In this document: positions 16,992 through 26,572 of the stretch, one piece after another
Position numbering within the stretch: the first letter of the stretch is position 1
Layout of the letters: the number at the start of each line of letters is the position of its first letter
Assembly: GCA_018064825.1 (NCBI GenBank)
Contig: JAGHUL010000081.1
Location: 1-57,759 of the forward strand
Reading direction: 5' to 3'
DNA: 57,759 nt
From: Candidatus Colivicinus equi
Lineage (GTDB): Bacteria > Bacillota_I > Bacilli_A > Erysipelotrichales > Erysipelotrichaceae
The notes under the pieces: model-generated
What the model saw: the letters and a program-made list of their open reading frames with translations, nothing else
The model's database searches: none
Told to the model about the DNA's origin: nothing
Made by a program: the position numbers and the translations under genes

Positions 16992-18173
16992 TTATACCTT
17001 AGTCAAAACGCAATAATAAAAACAATCTCCCATATCATTAATGATGGTATCATCTTCGATAATTTTGAAATCTGGATTGTTCTTAATGAACTTGTCAATC
17101 TGTTTGCGATTTTCTTTCTTATTTAATGTGCATGTACTATACAATAATAATCCATCATCGCTTAATAAAGATTTAATACTCTCTAATAACTCATATTGGA
17201 GCGCTTGGAGTTCATCTAAAGATTCAGGTTTAATATGAAACTTTAAATCTGGCTTTCTGCCTATAACACCTAAGCCACTACAAGGAGCATCTAACAATAT
17301 ACGATCAAATTTTATATTGATATTATCTTTTAAACAACGTCCATCATAGTTTAAATAATTAATTCCTTTAAAGCCCAATCTATCAGCGGCCTTTTTAATA
17401 AGATTTATTCTATTCTCGTATAAATCATTTGCGTAACAATCAGAAGGATTTAAAACATCAAGGCAATTGAACAGTTTGCCACCAGGAGCACTACATACAT
17501 CTAATAATCTAATATTTTTTTGAAGTTTTAGGTGTTTATATAATTGACCACTGTTATAATCTTGAACATAATAATATCCTTTAGAAAATTCATCAGAATT
17601 TAATAAGTTCTTGTCTGATGTAAAGAAATCGTCATCAACTATGTTTGCCATGATATTGCCGATCTTAACTTTCGATTTATTGATTCGATAATATACCTGA
17701 GGAATTCTACGATATATCTTAACAATATTTTTTAATTCATCACTTGAATATTGAGATTTCAATAAATTATATATCCATAAAGGTAAACAATAACGAACAT
17801 TATCTTCTTGAGGTTCTTTCAGATAGTTTACTTTATGTAGCACGGCATTAACAAAAGCTTTATCAAATTTATTATTGCAAAGATTTACATATTCATTATT
17901 AATAACATAATCTTCTTTATTCAAATAAAACTTTTCATACGTAGCCATAGAAAGAATTAATTTATTTATTAAAGAGGTATTTTTTTCAATAAATTCATTA
18001 AATTGATATTGTAAAAATTCATAGTATCTTAATACGCCATTAACTAAGTTGGTACAAAAACTACGTTTCTCAATAGGCAATTTATTTAATTCTTGACGCA
18101 TTAAAAGATTAGAATACGATTCATCATTTAATGTTTTATATAAAATATTTAAACTAATCTTTCTCTGATTCAT
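16992..18173 (-). CDS. rsmB: 16S rRNA m5C967 methyltransferase RsmB
   Basis: 393 aa, somewhat shorter than the usual ~440. An N-terminal NusB-like helical domain (about 1-120) precedes a Rossmann methylase with DVCSAPGGKLFN (about 222-233), DAPCSGLGVIGRKPD (motif IV Cys, about 293) and YSTCTLNKKEN (motif VI catalytic Cys, about 345). It makes m5C967 in 16S rRNA. It begins next to the priA stop. In Bacillus, def and fmt lie between priA and rsmB; here they are absent. Confidence 0.94.
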   Translation of the reverse strand: MNQRKISLNILYKTLNDESYSNLLMRQELNKLPIEKRSFCTNLVNGVLRYYEFLQYQFNEFIEKNTSLINKLILSMATYEKFYLNKEDYVINNEYVNLCNNKFDKAFVNAVLHKVNYLKEPQEDNVRYCLPLWIYNLLKSQYSSDELKNIVKIYRRIPQVYYRINKSKVKIGNIMANIVDDDFFTSDKNLLNSDEFSKGYYYVQDYNSGQLYKHLKLQKNIRLLDVCSAPGGKLFNCLDVLNPSDCYANDLYENRINLIKKAADRLGFKGINYLNYDGRCLKDNINIKFDRILLDAPCSGLGVIGRKPDLKFHIKPESLDELQALQYELLESIKSLLSDDGLLLYSTCTLNKKENRKQIDKFIKNNPDFKIIEDDTIINDMGDCFYYCVLTKV

Positions 18174-18174
18174 A

Positions 18175-20328
18175 TCATTCTAAGAATAAAGGGTCAATAT
18201 CTACTTTAACACTAGATACATTTTTTAATTGTAAATATTTGTTGATAACAGAAGTTACGTCGTTTAATAAAGAAATTAAGTCTTTATCTATCAATAAAAT
18301 TCGACAACGGTAATTCTTCTTTAATTTAGGCAACTCGCAAGGTTTGTACTGTTTAGATTTTAATTCAGAAGTAAGATTTACAAGTTTAGATAAGGAAGAA
18401 TTCAATCTATCAGGATAAACATCAGTAAGTAATATCTCAACAATGTGTGAATATGGTGGATAAGATGTTTTGTTTCGATAATTCATTTCAATATTATAAA
18501 AATACTCATAATCCTGTTTTAAGACAGCTTTTAAAGCGTAATGATCAACATTAAATGCTTGGATTAATACTTTACCTTCCGCATTTGCACGACCACTTCT
18601 ACCAGATGCTTGCATTAATAAATCAAAAGTTAATTTCGCACTATTGTAGTCTTGATGCATTAAACCAGCATCTGCATTTAAAATACCTACCAAAGTAACA
18701 TCAGGATAATCTAACCCTTTCGCAATCATTTGTGTACCTATCAAGATATCGATTTCGTGATTTCCAAAACGATCAAGTATTTGTTTGTGTGCGCCTTTTT
18801 TAGATACATTATCGCGATCCATTCTTTCAATACTAGCCTCAGGGAAAATACGTTGTAATTCTTCTTCAACACGTTTAGTACCAAAGCCATAGAAAACTAA
18901 ACCATTTTCGTGACAATTAGGACAGTATTTAGGAATTTTATATACTCTAGAACATTGATGACATTTAAGAATATTCTGATCTTTATGATATGAAAGAGGA
19001 ATATCACAATCTGAACAGGTTAAAGTAGTTCCGCAAGATCCACACTTAACAATAGGAGAATATCCCCTTCTATTTAATAAAATAATAGCTTGTTTATGGT
19101 TTGATAAGCATATTTCTAATTCATCCTTAAGCCTATTAGATACTATATATGAATCGTTTCTTTTTTGTTTAGATAGATCAATAAGTTCAACTTCAGGAAG
19201 TTTTAAATTAATACGATTTTTAAGTGTTAATAATTGATAATCACCCTTCAATGCATGCGTATATGAATCTAATGATGGTGTAGCACTGGCTAATAAGACT
19301 TTAGCACCAAAAGTAATTGCACGTTTAAAAGCTACATTCTTCACATGATACATTGGAATATTATCTTGTTTATAAGAACTATCATGTTCTTCATCTACGA
19401 TAATTAGTCCTAAATTATTAAACGGAAGGAAAATAGAAGATCTAGTTCCCACAACAATCTTTACATCATTCTCTTTTACCCTCTTATATTGTTCATAACG
19501 TTCTTGATCTGATAATTCTGAATGATAAAAGATAACATCAGAAAAACGCTCTTTAACTCTAGAAATCATCTGAGGTGTAAGCGAAATTTCTGGAACGAGT
19601 ATCAATACTTCTTTTCCTTGCTTTAAATAATATCTTGCAAGATGTAGATATACCTCGGTTTTGCCAGAACCAGTGACACCAAATAATAGTGAAACCATTT
19701 TATCGGTAGAGATTACATTGTTAAAGACCGAATCTTGTTCATTAGTTAAATCTTTAAAACAAGTTATATCACTTGTCTCAGGAGTATATTCTGCTTCAAC
19801 AGAATATTCTTCAATAGCACCCATATTAATTAACTTACTAATAATAGAAGTGGACAATTTTCTTGCATCAGAACATAATATTCCTTCATAAAGTGAATCG
19901 TATATTTCTTTTTGCTTACTAGTAAATTTAAAATCACCCTCATTTTTGTGAAAATGTTTAACCATTTTGACATTTGAATCTATTTGCTTTGCTTTTAAAA
20001 CTTTTGGAAGCATACAATTCAAACATGAAATCAAAGGAGATATAGTAGTTTTTGATAACCAAAATGCAAGATCAAATAGTTCTTCCGAAATAATAGGCTC
20101 ATTATCGATAACTTCAATTATCGGAAGTAATTTGTACCCTTTCTCTTTGCATAAATCTTCATATTCTATATCAACAAATGTGCAATTAGATACAATTGCG
20201 CCAGTAATTTTATTATGAAAACTAACTTTTACTCTTACATATTTGGATATTTCATCTAACGAATAATAAGTAAATGGATAGTTTACATTTAAACTAGCAT
20301 TTGTTACGTATACTTCTATTAAATACAT
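18175..20328 (-). CDS. priA: Primosomal helicase PriA
   Basis: About 717 aa from the ATG at 20328 (MYLIEVYVTN); the reading could extend 19 codons, but family N-termini match the inner start. It shows Walker A GVTGSGKTEVY, the DEEH box, ATPSLDSY, and the zinc-binding Cys cluster CGSCGTTLTCSDC...CHQCSRVYKIPKYCPNC (about 435-485), then QMIAKGLDYPDVTLVG and QASGRSGR helicase motifs. It restarts stalled replication forks away from oriC. It heads the minus-strand priA-rsmB-rlmN-prpC-prkC-rpe operon and is divergent from the NlpC/P60 pair. Confidence 0.95.
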   Translation of the reverse strand: MYLIEVYVTNASLNVNYPFTYYSLDEISKYVRVKVSFHNKITGAIVSNCTFVDIEYEDLCKEKGYKLLPIIEVIDNEPIISEELFDLAFWLSKTTISPLISCLNCMLPKVLKAKQIDSNVKMVKHFHKNEGDFKFTSKQKEIYDSLYEGILCSDARKLSTSIISKLINMGAIEEYSVEAEYTPETSDITCFKDLTNEQDSVFNNVISTDKMVSLLFGVTGSGKTEVYLHLARYYLKQGKEVLILVPEISLTPQMISRVKERFSDVIFYHSELSDQERYEQYKRVKENDVKIVVGTRSSIFLPFNNLGLIIVDEEHDSSYKQDNIPMYHVKNVAFKRAITFGAKVLLASATPSLDSYTHALKGDYQLLTLKNRINLKLPEVELIDLSKQKRNDSYIVSNRLKDELEICLSNHKQAIILLNRRGYSPIVKCGSCGTTLTCSDCDIPLSYHKDQNILKCHQCSRVYKIPKYCPNCHENGLVFYGFGTKRVEEELQRIFPEASIERMDRDNVSKKGAHKQILDRFGNHEIDILIGTQMIAKGLDYPDVTLVGILNADAGLMHQDYNSAKLTFDLLMQASGRSGRANAEGKVLIQAFNVDHYALKAVLKQDYEYFYNIEMNYRNKTSYPPYSHIVEILLTDVYPDRLNSSLSKLVNLTSELKSKQYKPCELPKLKKNYRCRILLIDKDLISLLNDVTSVINKYLQLKNVSSVKVDIDPLFLE

Positions 20329-20384
20329 ACCTATATTATGCCTTAATATTTGTATAATTTCAGTTATATTACAGTTTTTTAACA

Positions 20385-20400
20385 TATAATATATAAGATG
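20385..20400 (+). promoter_or_regulatory. -10 box and start codon of a leaderless NlpC/P60 gene
   Basis: TATAAT (20385-20390) is followed by 7 nt and then ATG (20398), with no Shine-Dalgarno. The mRNA should begin at or 1 nt from the start codon. The -35 is poor. Confidence 0.5.
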
Positions 20401-21501
20401 GAAGAAAATAAGAAATCAAAAATATCTAGAATATTAATAGTAATCTTAATTATTCTTATGATGGCTTTTTGTGGACTATATTTTGGCGATAAACAAGCAT
20501 TACGCATCATCAAAAAAAATGAACAATTAGCGTTCGAAGCCGAAGAAGACAGAATTGATAATTTAGAAATAAGCAAAATTATCTATTTATGTCTAAATGA
20601 AAAGTACTATATTGACAATATTGATCGATATGATGATTCAATAATAGAATTCCATAGCGACAATGATAAAAACTATATAACAGCAACTAAAGTTGGAGAA
20701 ACCAAGGTATATGACATTGATAACGACCAAATGTATCTAGTTTCTGTTTCAAACCTATATGATTTGGAACAAATTAATCCTAATAAACTTCCTCTTCCTT
20801 GCCACAAATATTCTCAAGATGAAGCAGTATATTTAGATACAGTTCTACAAAATAAAATATATGATGCAGGATACAACACTAGAGCTGGTGTTGTCGCTGC
20901 AATGAGATTTTTAACATTACAATTTAAATATAAACTACTATATTTCTGTGAAAACGGTAGATTAGACACTAACACAGGACGAGAAATGTGTGATGGCGAA
21001 GGTAGATACTATCACGTTGGTTTATACTTAAGCGATGACAAATTTGATGATATTACTGTTTCAAAAAAAGGCCCTGCCATTTGGGGATGCGATTTATATG
21101 AGATTCCAGAAGCAAGAGATTACTATAATGGTATTGACTGTTCAGGATTAATAACATGGTCATTACTAAATGCAGGATATGATTGCGGAGATATCGGCGG
21201 AGGCTATGGTATAGAATCTGAAGGATTCGATTGCGTAGATCTAGGAAAAGCAGTTGAGATAAAAGATATCAACTATAACGAAATCAAAGCCGGTGACTTG
21301 ATTGGTTACTCAGGACATATCGGAATGATAATTGGTATCGATGGACAAAAATTATATGTAGCACAAGCATATTGGGAAAATGATTTAGAAGTAGTGACAT
21401 ATAATAATTATGATGAGTTAGAAAAATCTAAATGGGAATATGTTGTATTAATGGATGATTACTATATGCAAGATGGAAATTATACAGCAACTTGGTATTA
21501 A
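20398..21501 (+). CDS. Secreted NlpC/P60-like cysteine peptidase, paralogue 1
   Basis: 367 aa. A membrane helix at about residues 11-31 acts as a signal anchor. The C-terminal domain has the NlpC/P60 core: GIDCSGLITWSLLNAG (nucleophile Cys, about 247), then AGDLIGYSGHIGMIIG (catalytic His, about 306) and a following polar residue in AQAYWEND. A central region (about 140-230) with TRAGVVAAMRFLTLQFKYKLLYF is shared with the next gene. The enzyme would cut peptidoglycan peptides outside the cell. It is divergent from priA, with about 70 bp between the start codons. Confidence 0.78.
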   Translation: MEENKKSKISRILIVILIILMMAFCGLYFGDKQALRIIKKNEQLAFEAEEDRIDNLEISKIIYLCLNEKYYIDNIDRYDDSIIEFHSDNDKNYITATKVGETKVYDIDNDQMYLVSVSNLYDLEQINPNKLPLPCHKYSQDEAVYLDTVLQNKIYDAGYNTRAGVVAAMRFLTLQFKYKLLYFCENGRLDTNTGREMCDGEGRYYHVGLYLSDDKFDDITVSKKGPAIWGCDLYEIPEARDYYNGIDCSGLITWSLLNAGYDCGDIGGGYGIESEGFDCVDLGKAVEIKDINYNEIKAGDLIGYSGHIGMIIGIDGQKLYVAQAYWENDLEVVTYNNYDELEKSKWEYVVLMDDYYMQDGNYTATWY

Positions 21502-21503
21502 AT

Positions 21504-22646
21504 ATGAGTAAGAAGAAAAGAAAAGTAAATATAAAACATTTATTGATTGTCATAGGATTATTAGCTATCGCAATAATCATTTTGATTGTTGTAATAAACA
21601 ACTTCAAGATTGCTGTCGAAAAAAGAAATGAAGAAATTGAAAAACAAATTGAAATAGATAAACAAAAGCAAAGAGAAGAACAACTAGCACAGTACGAAGA
21701 TGGCGGTTTAATATGTATAGCTGTTAACGCAAAACAAGAGATAGGAAACAATTGTTTTAGCGAGGACGATAATATAGCTAAGGTTGATAATGGATATCTA
21801 ATAGGAATCAGTAAAGGCGATGTAATTATCTACAATGATGACACTAAGACTAGATATGAAGTATCAGTATCTGATTTATATTTGCCAGCTCATATAGATA
21901 ACAACAAGGAAAGTCTTCCATGTGAACAGTATACTTCTGAAGAAACAATATATTTAGATACGGTTTTAGAATCGAAGATTCTTAATGCAGGTTATAAAAC
22001 TAGAGCTGGAGTTCTAGCAGCAGCAAGATTTTTATCACTAGAATTTAAATATCGCCTACCATATTTCTATGAAAATGGTAGATTAGATGGTTCAACGGGT
22101 CATCCTTATGCGGATGGTGAAGGAAGGTTCTATCATAAAGGATTATATTTGAGTAAAGATAAATACGAATTAATAGATCCTAATGGAATAGTGTCGGGTC
22201 CTCAAATATGGGGTTGTGAAATGTTTTCTGGTGCTGGTGGTGTCATTCCTAACGGATTAGACTGTTCAGGTTATGTTTCTTGGTGTTTGTATCAAGCAGG
22301 CTTTGATCCAGGAGATGTAGGTGGTGGTGCTGGAATATGGGATGGCGCTTATAACCTTCCAGACTTAGGAGTCGGTGATGGAGGCGCAATTAGTACTAAG
22401 AGTGTCGATCCAGAAGCCATCCAAGCTGGTGACATCATTTGTTGGGAAGGTACAATCGCTCTAGTAGTTGGTGTTGATGATGAAAATATATATGTTGCCC
22501 ATCAATACTGGGATAACGACTTGGAAGTTGTCACAACGCCAAAAAATAATCTAGCTAATTCTGAATGGGAATATGTAACGTTAATGGATAATTATTATTA
22601 TGAAGAAGGAAATGGAGCTGGTAATTATTCAGCAATGTGGAACTAA
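21504..22646 (+). CDS. Secreted NlpC/P60-like protein, paralogue 2 (catalytic His replaced)
   Basis: 380 aa from the ATG at 21504, 2 bp after the previous stop. It has a signal-anchor helix (about 14-34), then the same architecture as paralogue 1, sharing TRAGVLAAARFLSLEFKYRLPYF and GLDCSGYVSWCLYQAG (Cys about 253). Where paralogue 1 has SGHIGMIIG, this one reads WEGTIALVVG, so the catalytic His is Thr; a His appears later in VAHQYWDND. It may be inactive, or may use a shifted His. No Shine-Dalgarno is evident, so translation is likely coupled to paralogue 1. A bidirectional terminator follows. Confidence 0.75.
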   Translation: MSKKKRKVNIKHLLIVIGLLAIAIIILIVVINNFKIAVEKRNEEIEKQIEIDKQKQREEQLAQYEDGGLICIAVNAKQEIGNNCFSEDDNIAKVDNGYLIGISKGDVIIYNDDTKTRYEVSVSDLYLPAHIDNNKESLPCEQYTSEETIYLDTVLESKILNAGYKTRAGVLAAARFLSLEFKYRLPYFYENGRLDGSTGHPYADGEGRFYHKGLYLSKDKYELIDPNGIVSGPQIWGCEMFSGAGGVIPNGLDCSGYVSWCLYQAGFDPGDVGGGAGIWDGAYNLPDLGVGDGGAISTKSVDPEAIQAGDIICWEGTIALVVGVDDENIYVAHQYWDNDLEVVTTPKNNLANSEWEYVTLMDNYYYEEGNGAGNYSAMWN

Positions 22647-22675
22647 AAAGAGATAGGAAACTATCTCTTTAATTT
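22647..22675. terminator. Bidirectional terminator between NlpC pair and XRE gene
   Basis: A 10-bp perfect stem (22647-22656 with 22661-22670, loop GAAA) is flanked by A-rich and T-rich runs. The TAG stop of the minus-strand XRE gene lies inside the stem. Confidence 0.9.
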
Positions 22676-23128
22676 TGTATCAACCCACATTGATAACGAG
22701 GCAATCGTCTTTGACATCTCATCGAGTTGCCTTTTTATTTCAACAAAATCTTTATGTTCATCATCACTTATTTGACCATCAACAGTTATCTCGATTAGTC
22801 TATTTTTTTGTAAATCTAAAGAATTTAAGATAGCTAACATCTCAAGAGTAATTTGAGATAACTCTTTCTCTTTAACTTCTGGAACATATTTCTTGCCTAT
22901 TGGGCATTCATGACTACAATAATAGTTTGCCAATTCAGGCTTATGATAAACTTCTGCCATCTTTAATACTTCTTCAGGTCGTATAGAAGTTTTGTCATTT
23001 TCTATTTTTTCAATACGATCATCAGAAATAAATTCCAAAAGATCACTAGCTTTTTCTCTAGTTAAATCTAATGATTCACGTAATTCTTGATATATATTCT
23101 TTTTTGTTTTTACTGATTTTCTTCCCAT
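22661..23128 (-). CDS. XRE-family helix-turn-helix regulator
   Basis: 155 aa. Residues about 12-65 form a Cro/C1-type HTH (YQELRESLDLTREKASDLL, then DRIEKIENDKTSIRPEEVLKMAE). A conserved tail YYCSHECPIGKKY with two Cys (about 88-96) and a helical C-terminus follow. This build (HTH, then CSHECPIG, then a coiled coil) occurs in stand-alone regulators of Firmicutes; the ligand is unknown. It is divergent from a tiny membrane protein whose promoter region holds an inverted repeat, a likely operator. An extended -10 (TGC-TATAAT, near 23144-23152) precedes it. Confidence 0.8.
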   Translation of the reverse strand: MGRKSVKTKKNIYQELRESLDLTREKASDLLEFISDDRIEKIENDKTSIRPEEVLKMAEVYHKPELANYYCSHECPIGKKYVPEVKEKELSQITLEMLAILNSLDLQKNRLIEITVDGQISDDEHKDFVEIKRQLDEMSKTIASLSMWVDTKLKR

Positions 23129-23186
23129 AATTTAATTCGCGATTATAGCAAAATAGACATGAATAATCCGCTTAATTTGCTCTTTT

Positions 23187-23250
23187 ATCGTATATGAACT
23201 AATTATACAATGAAAAATGTAAAGAATAGTGTCGATAACATATCGTAAAT
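23187..23250. promoter_or_regulatory. Divergent control region with repeated ATCGTAnAT sites and an inverted repeat
   Basis: CGATA-ACA-TATCG, a perfect 5-bp inverted repeat, is at 23232-23244. The sequence ATCGTATAT at 23187-23195 recurs as ATCGTAAAT at 23241-23249 in the same orientation. Such spaced sites between an XRE gene and its divergent neighbour suggest regulator binding; this is inference. Confidence 0.4.
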
Positions 23251-23280
23251 ATTCTAAACATAAACAAGGAGGGATACAAA

Positions 23281-23493
23281 ATGTTAGAGTTATTATTTGT
23301 AGGATTGATGATCTTGATTTTTGGAAGAATCGCAATATTCGCAATTAAACTTACATGGGGTTTTACCAAAGTGTTATTTGTGTTAATATTCCTTCCGCTA
23401 ATATTGTTAATTGCCTTAATAGTAGGATTAATTAAGTTAGCATTCCCTATTCTAATAATCATAGGCATAATATCATTATTTGCAGTAAGATAA
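23281..23493 (+). CDS. Small hydrophobic membrane protein
   Basis: 70 aa, nearly all hydrophobic, with two likely membrane helices (about 2-28 and 31-66). Few charges (Arg15, Lys23, Lys29, Lys51) separate them. Its ribosome site AAGGAGGG is one of the strongest in the window, and a terminator hairpin follows the stop, so it is a real gene. I do not recognise a family; short two-helix proteins divergent from an XRE regulator are sometimes envelope-stress effectors, but that is only analogy. Confidence 0.65.
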   Translation: MLELLFVGLMILIFGRIAIFAIKLTWGFTKVLFVLIFLPLILLIALIVGLIKLAFPILIIIGIISLFAVR

Positions 23494-23520
23494 ACGCTAC
23501 TTAAATGTAGCGTTTATTAT
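23492..23520. terminator. Terminator of the small membrane protein gene
   Basis: A 9-bp stem (23492-23500 with 23507-23515) follows the stop codon; the T tail is interrupted (TTTATTATTT). Confidence 0.75.
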
Positions 23521-23547
23521 TTAAAAGGTGCTAACCAATAGCACCTT
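23521..23547 (-). terminator. SUF operon terminator
   Basis: A 9-bp stem (23525-23533 with 23539-23547) followed on the minus strand by TTTT. The sufB stop codon at 23531 lies within the stem. Confidence 0.85.
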
Positions 23548-24934
23548 CCATATTAATCTTTAATAATTGATTTAATTCAACTGCATATTCCATTGGCAGT
23601 TCTCTAGTAAACGGTTCAATAAAACCTAATATAATCATTTGCGTAGCATCTTCTTTTGATAAACCTCTAGACATTAAATAGAATAATTGTTCTTCAGAAA
23701 TTTTAGAAACAGTTGCTTCGTGTTCAATAGTAGAAGTATTATTCGAAATAATATTAGTAGGAATAGTATCAGAACTTGATATCTCATCCAAAATCAAAGT
23801 ATCACATTCAACTTTTGCTTTTGAGTATAGAGCGTTTTTGCCAATAGAAACTAGGCCACGATAGTTGACCTTGCCACCAGTTCTTGCAAGAGATTTAGAA
23901 ATAATAGTAGATGAAGTATGTGGAGCTAGATGAATCATCTTTGCGCCAGCATCTTGAATTTGTTTAAATGAGCCTACAGCAATAGAGATACAAACGCCCT
24001 TTGCATGTTCACCAGCAAGAACGCAAGCAGGATACTTCATGTTTATATGTGAGCCAACATTTCCATCGATCCATTCCATAACACCGTTTTCTTCAACTAG
24101 AGTTCGCTTAGTAACCAAATTAAGAATGTTTGGTGACCAGTTTTGTACTGTTGAATAACGACATTTTGCATTTTTCTTAACGAATATTTCAACTACTGCA
24201 GCATGCAATGAGTCTTGTGAATATTTAGGGGCAGTACAGCCTTCAACATAATGTAAATCTGAATCTTCATCGCAAATAATTAACGTTCTTTCAAACTGAC
24301 CCATTTGTTCTGAATTAATACGGAAATATGATTGTAATGGTTTTTCTAATTTAACACCTTTTGGAACATAGATAAATGAACCACCAGACCATACAGCAGC
24401 ATTTAAAGCAGCAAATTTGTTGTCAGCGTAAGAAACAACTTTACCGAAATATTCTTTGAAGATATCTGGGCACATCTTTAAAGCGGTATCAGTGTCAAAG
24501 AAAAGAACACCCTTTTCTTCTACTTCCTTTAGCATATTATGATAAACAACTTCAGATTCATATTGTGTAGAAACACCAGCTAAAAACTTTTGTTCAGACT
24601 CAGGAATTTTTAATTTTTCAAAGGTATTCTTAATCGTTTCTGGTACTTCATCCCAAGACTTTTCGACTTTCTTGCTTGGCTTTTTGTAATATGTAAAATC
24701 ATTAAAATCAATATTTGACAAATCTGGTCCAAAGCTAGGAAGAGGCATTTCTACAAACTTATGGTATGCCTTTAAACGATATTCGAGCATCCAATCAGGT
24801 TCATGTTTAGCAGCACTGATTTGTCTTACTACTTCTTCGGAAAGACCTTTGCCCGTATTAAAAATAGTGACATCTTCATCTTTGAAGTCATATTTATACT
24901 CATCTTGTGATTTTAAAATGTCGTTATTTTTCAT
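23531..24934 (-). CDS. sufB: Fe-S cluster scaffold subunit SufB
   Basis: 467 aa, typical of SufB. Characteristic stretches are [13 protein letters not shown] (about 43-55), [26 protein letters not shown] (about 183-208), [10 protein letters not shown] and [21 protein letters not shown] (conserved His/Glu near 410-425). With SufC and SufD it forms the scaffold that assembles [4Fe-4S] clusters. It is the last gene of the sufCDSUB operon and overlaps sufU by 11 bp. Confidence 0.97.
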   Translation of the reverse strand: MKNNDILKSQDEYKYDFKDEDVTIFNTGKGLSEEVVRQISAAKHEPDWMLEYRLKAYHKFVEMPLPSFGPDLSNIDFNDFTYYKKPSKKVEKSWDEVPETIKNTFEKLKIPESEQKFLAGVSTQYESEVVYHNMLKEVEEKGVLFFDTDTALKMCPDIFKEYFGKVVSYADNKFAALNAAVWSGGSFIYVPKGVKLEKPLQSYFRINSEQMGQFERTLIICDEDSDLHYVEGCTAPKYSQDSLHAAVVEIFVKKNAKCRYSTVQNWSPNILNLVTKRTLVEENGVMEWIDGNVGSHINMKYPACVLAGEHAKGVCISIAVGSFKQIQDAGAKMIHLAPHTSSTIISKSLARTGGKVNYRGLVSIGKNALYSKAKVECDTLILDEISSSDTIPTNIISNNTSTIEHEATVSKISEEQLFYLMSRGLSKEDATQMIILGFIEPFTRELPMEYAVELNQLLKINMEGAIG

Positions 24935-25352
24935 ATTCCTTTATTAAATCCTCAATCGCATGAATACCAATAGTACCACATTTAATCCTGTTTGCTTGTT
25001 GATAAAGAGTATCAAAAGCATTAGCTTCATCTAAAGCATCTTCATCAAAAGGTTTTTCATCTATCATATTGTAATATTCATTAATAATGTTTTTAGCTTC
25101 TGATAAAGATTTACCTGTTACTAAATCGCACATAATATCTGTTGATGCAGTGCAAATAGTACAACCAACGCCATCAAATTTTGTATCAACTATCTTGTCA
25201 TTTTCTACCTTCATAAATACAGTGATATCATCAATGCAAGAATCAGATGCATTATGAATACTCTTATAAGAAGGATCTTCAATAGTGCTTTTATTGTTTG
25301 GATTTGAATAATGATCTAACATTATTTCTCTTTTAATCTCTTTGTCCATCAT
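24924..25352 (-). CDS. sufU: Sulfur-transfer protein SufU
   Basis: 142 aa from the ATG at 25352. SufU motifs are DHYSNPNNK (about 13-21), [23 protein letters not shown] (zinc and active Cys, about 60-73) and [10 protein letters not shown] (third Cys, about 123). It carries sulfur from SufS to SufB in Gram-positives and needs zinc. The start overlaps the sufS stop as ATGA, with GGAGAG just upstream inside sufS. Confidence 0.96.
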   Translation of the reverse strand: MMDKEIKREIMLDHYSNPNNKSTIEDPSYKSIHNASDSCIDDITVFMKVENDKIVDTKFDGVGCTICTASTDIMCDLVTGKSLSEAKNIINEYYNMIDEKPFDEDALDEANAFDTLYQQANRIKCGTIGIHAIEDLIKEYEK

Positions 25353-26572
25353 AGTACACTCTCCACACATTTTTCGATTGTTGTGTCTTTAATAATTTCT
25401 ATAAATCTATCAATTTCCTCTTTAGTGTTATATAAATATAAACTAGCTCTTATAGTTTCATTAACGCCTATAACATTATGAAGTATCTTAGCACAATGAT
25501 TGCCACTTCTTACTGCAATACCTTTTGAACTAAAATAACTAGCAGCATCTTGAGCAAAAATGCCATTAAGATTGAAAGAAATGATACCTGTTGTGGTTTT
25601 TTTATTATAAATAGTAACATTATCTAATTGTGATAATTTATCAATAAAATAAAGGGTTAATTCTTTATCGTATTCTTCGATATTATCCATACCAATTTCA
25701 TTTAAATATTGAATAGCAGCATTTAAACCTAAAATGCCTTCAATACAAGGCGTTCCAGATTCAAATATATATGGAACTTTTTTTAAAATGACATTCCCTT
25801 CTTTGTCAAATCTAGCATTTGAATCTCCTCCATAGTATAAAGGATCCATCTTTTCTAATAATTCATATTTGCCATATAAAGCACCAACACCAGATGGACC
25901 TAACATCTTATGAGAAGAGAAAGATAAGAAATCTACATCTAAATCTTTAACATCAACTCTAATATGAGGAACTGCTTGAGCACCATCTAAAGATACAATC
26001 GCATTGTGTTCATGCGCAATTCTAATTATTTCCTTCGCTGGATATACGTAACCTAAAACATTTGAAATATAAGGCAACGAAACAACTTTAACAGCATCTG
26101 TGAAACAATCTATATATTTATCTAAATTAAAAGTACCGTCATCATTTAAAGGAATATATTTAATTAATGCCCCAGTTTCTTTAGCTACATTAAACCAAGG
26201 AAGGATATTTGATGCATGCTCAGTATATGTAAGCAAAATGACATCACCCTTAGTCAAATATTTTCTTCCATAGCCATACGCAAGTAAATTGAGAGCTGAA
26301 GTAGATCCATTAGTATAAACAATACTACGTACATCTTCTGCATTGATAAAATCAGCTATAGTTTTTCTGCAATCTTCATAAGCCTTAGAAACTTTATATG
26401 AAAGATAATAATCACCACGATGAACATTTGAGTTGTCATGAGTGTAATAATGATTAACAGCATCTATTACACATTGAGGCTTAAAAGAAGTGGCGCTAGA
26501 GTCGAAATATATTAAATCTGGATTGTTTTTAATCATAGGAAAATCATTTCTAATCTTATTAATGTCTAACAT
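25349..26572 (-). CDS. sufS: Cysteine desulfurase SufS
   Basis: 407 aa, a group II desulfurase. The fold-type I PLP enzyme has DFPMIKNNPDLIYFDSSATSFKP-like N-terminal residues, TYTEHASNILPW (about 119-130), DGAQAVPHIRVD, FSSHKMLGPSGVGALYG (PLP Lys, about 225) and RSGNHCAK (active Cys, about 360). It converts cysteine to alanine and enzyme-bound persulfide. It overlaps sufD by 7 bp and sufU by 4 bp. Confidence 0.97.
   Translation of the reverse strand: MLDINKIRNDFPMIKNNPDLIYFDSSATSFKPQCVIDAVNHYYTHDNSNVHRGDYYLSYKVSKAYEDCRKTIADFINAEDVRSIVYTNGSTSALNLLAYGYGRKYLTKGDVILLTYTEHASNILPWFNVAKETGALIKYIPLNDDGTFNLDKYIDCFTDAVKVVSLPYISNVLGYVYPAKEIIRIAHEHNAIVSLDGAQAVPHIRVDVKDLDVDFLSFSSHKMLGPSGVGALYGKYELLEKMDPLYYGGDSNARFDKEGNVILKKVPYIFESGTPCIEGILGLNAAIQYLNEIGMDNIEEYDKELTLYFIDKLSQLDNVTIYNKKTTTGIISFNLNGIFAQDAASYFSSKGIAVRSGNHCAKILHNVIGVNETIRASLYLYNTKEEIDRFIEIIKDTTIEKCVESVL

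Noticed and set aside
22661-23128. Phage repressor
   Set aside because: No phage genes nearby, and the CSHECPIG tail is typical of chromosomal regulators.
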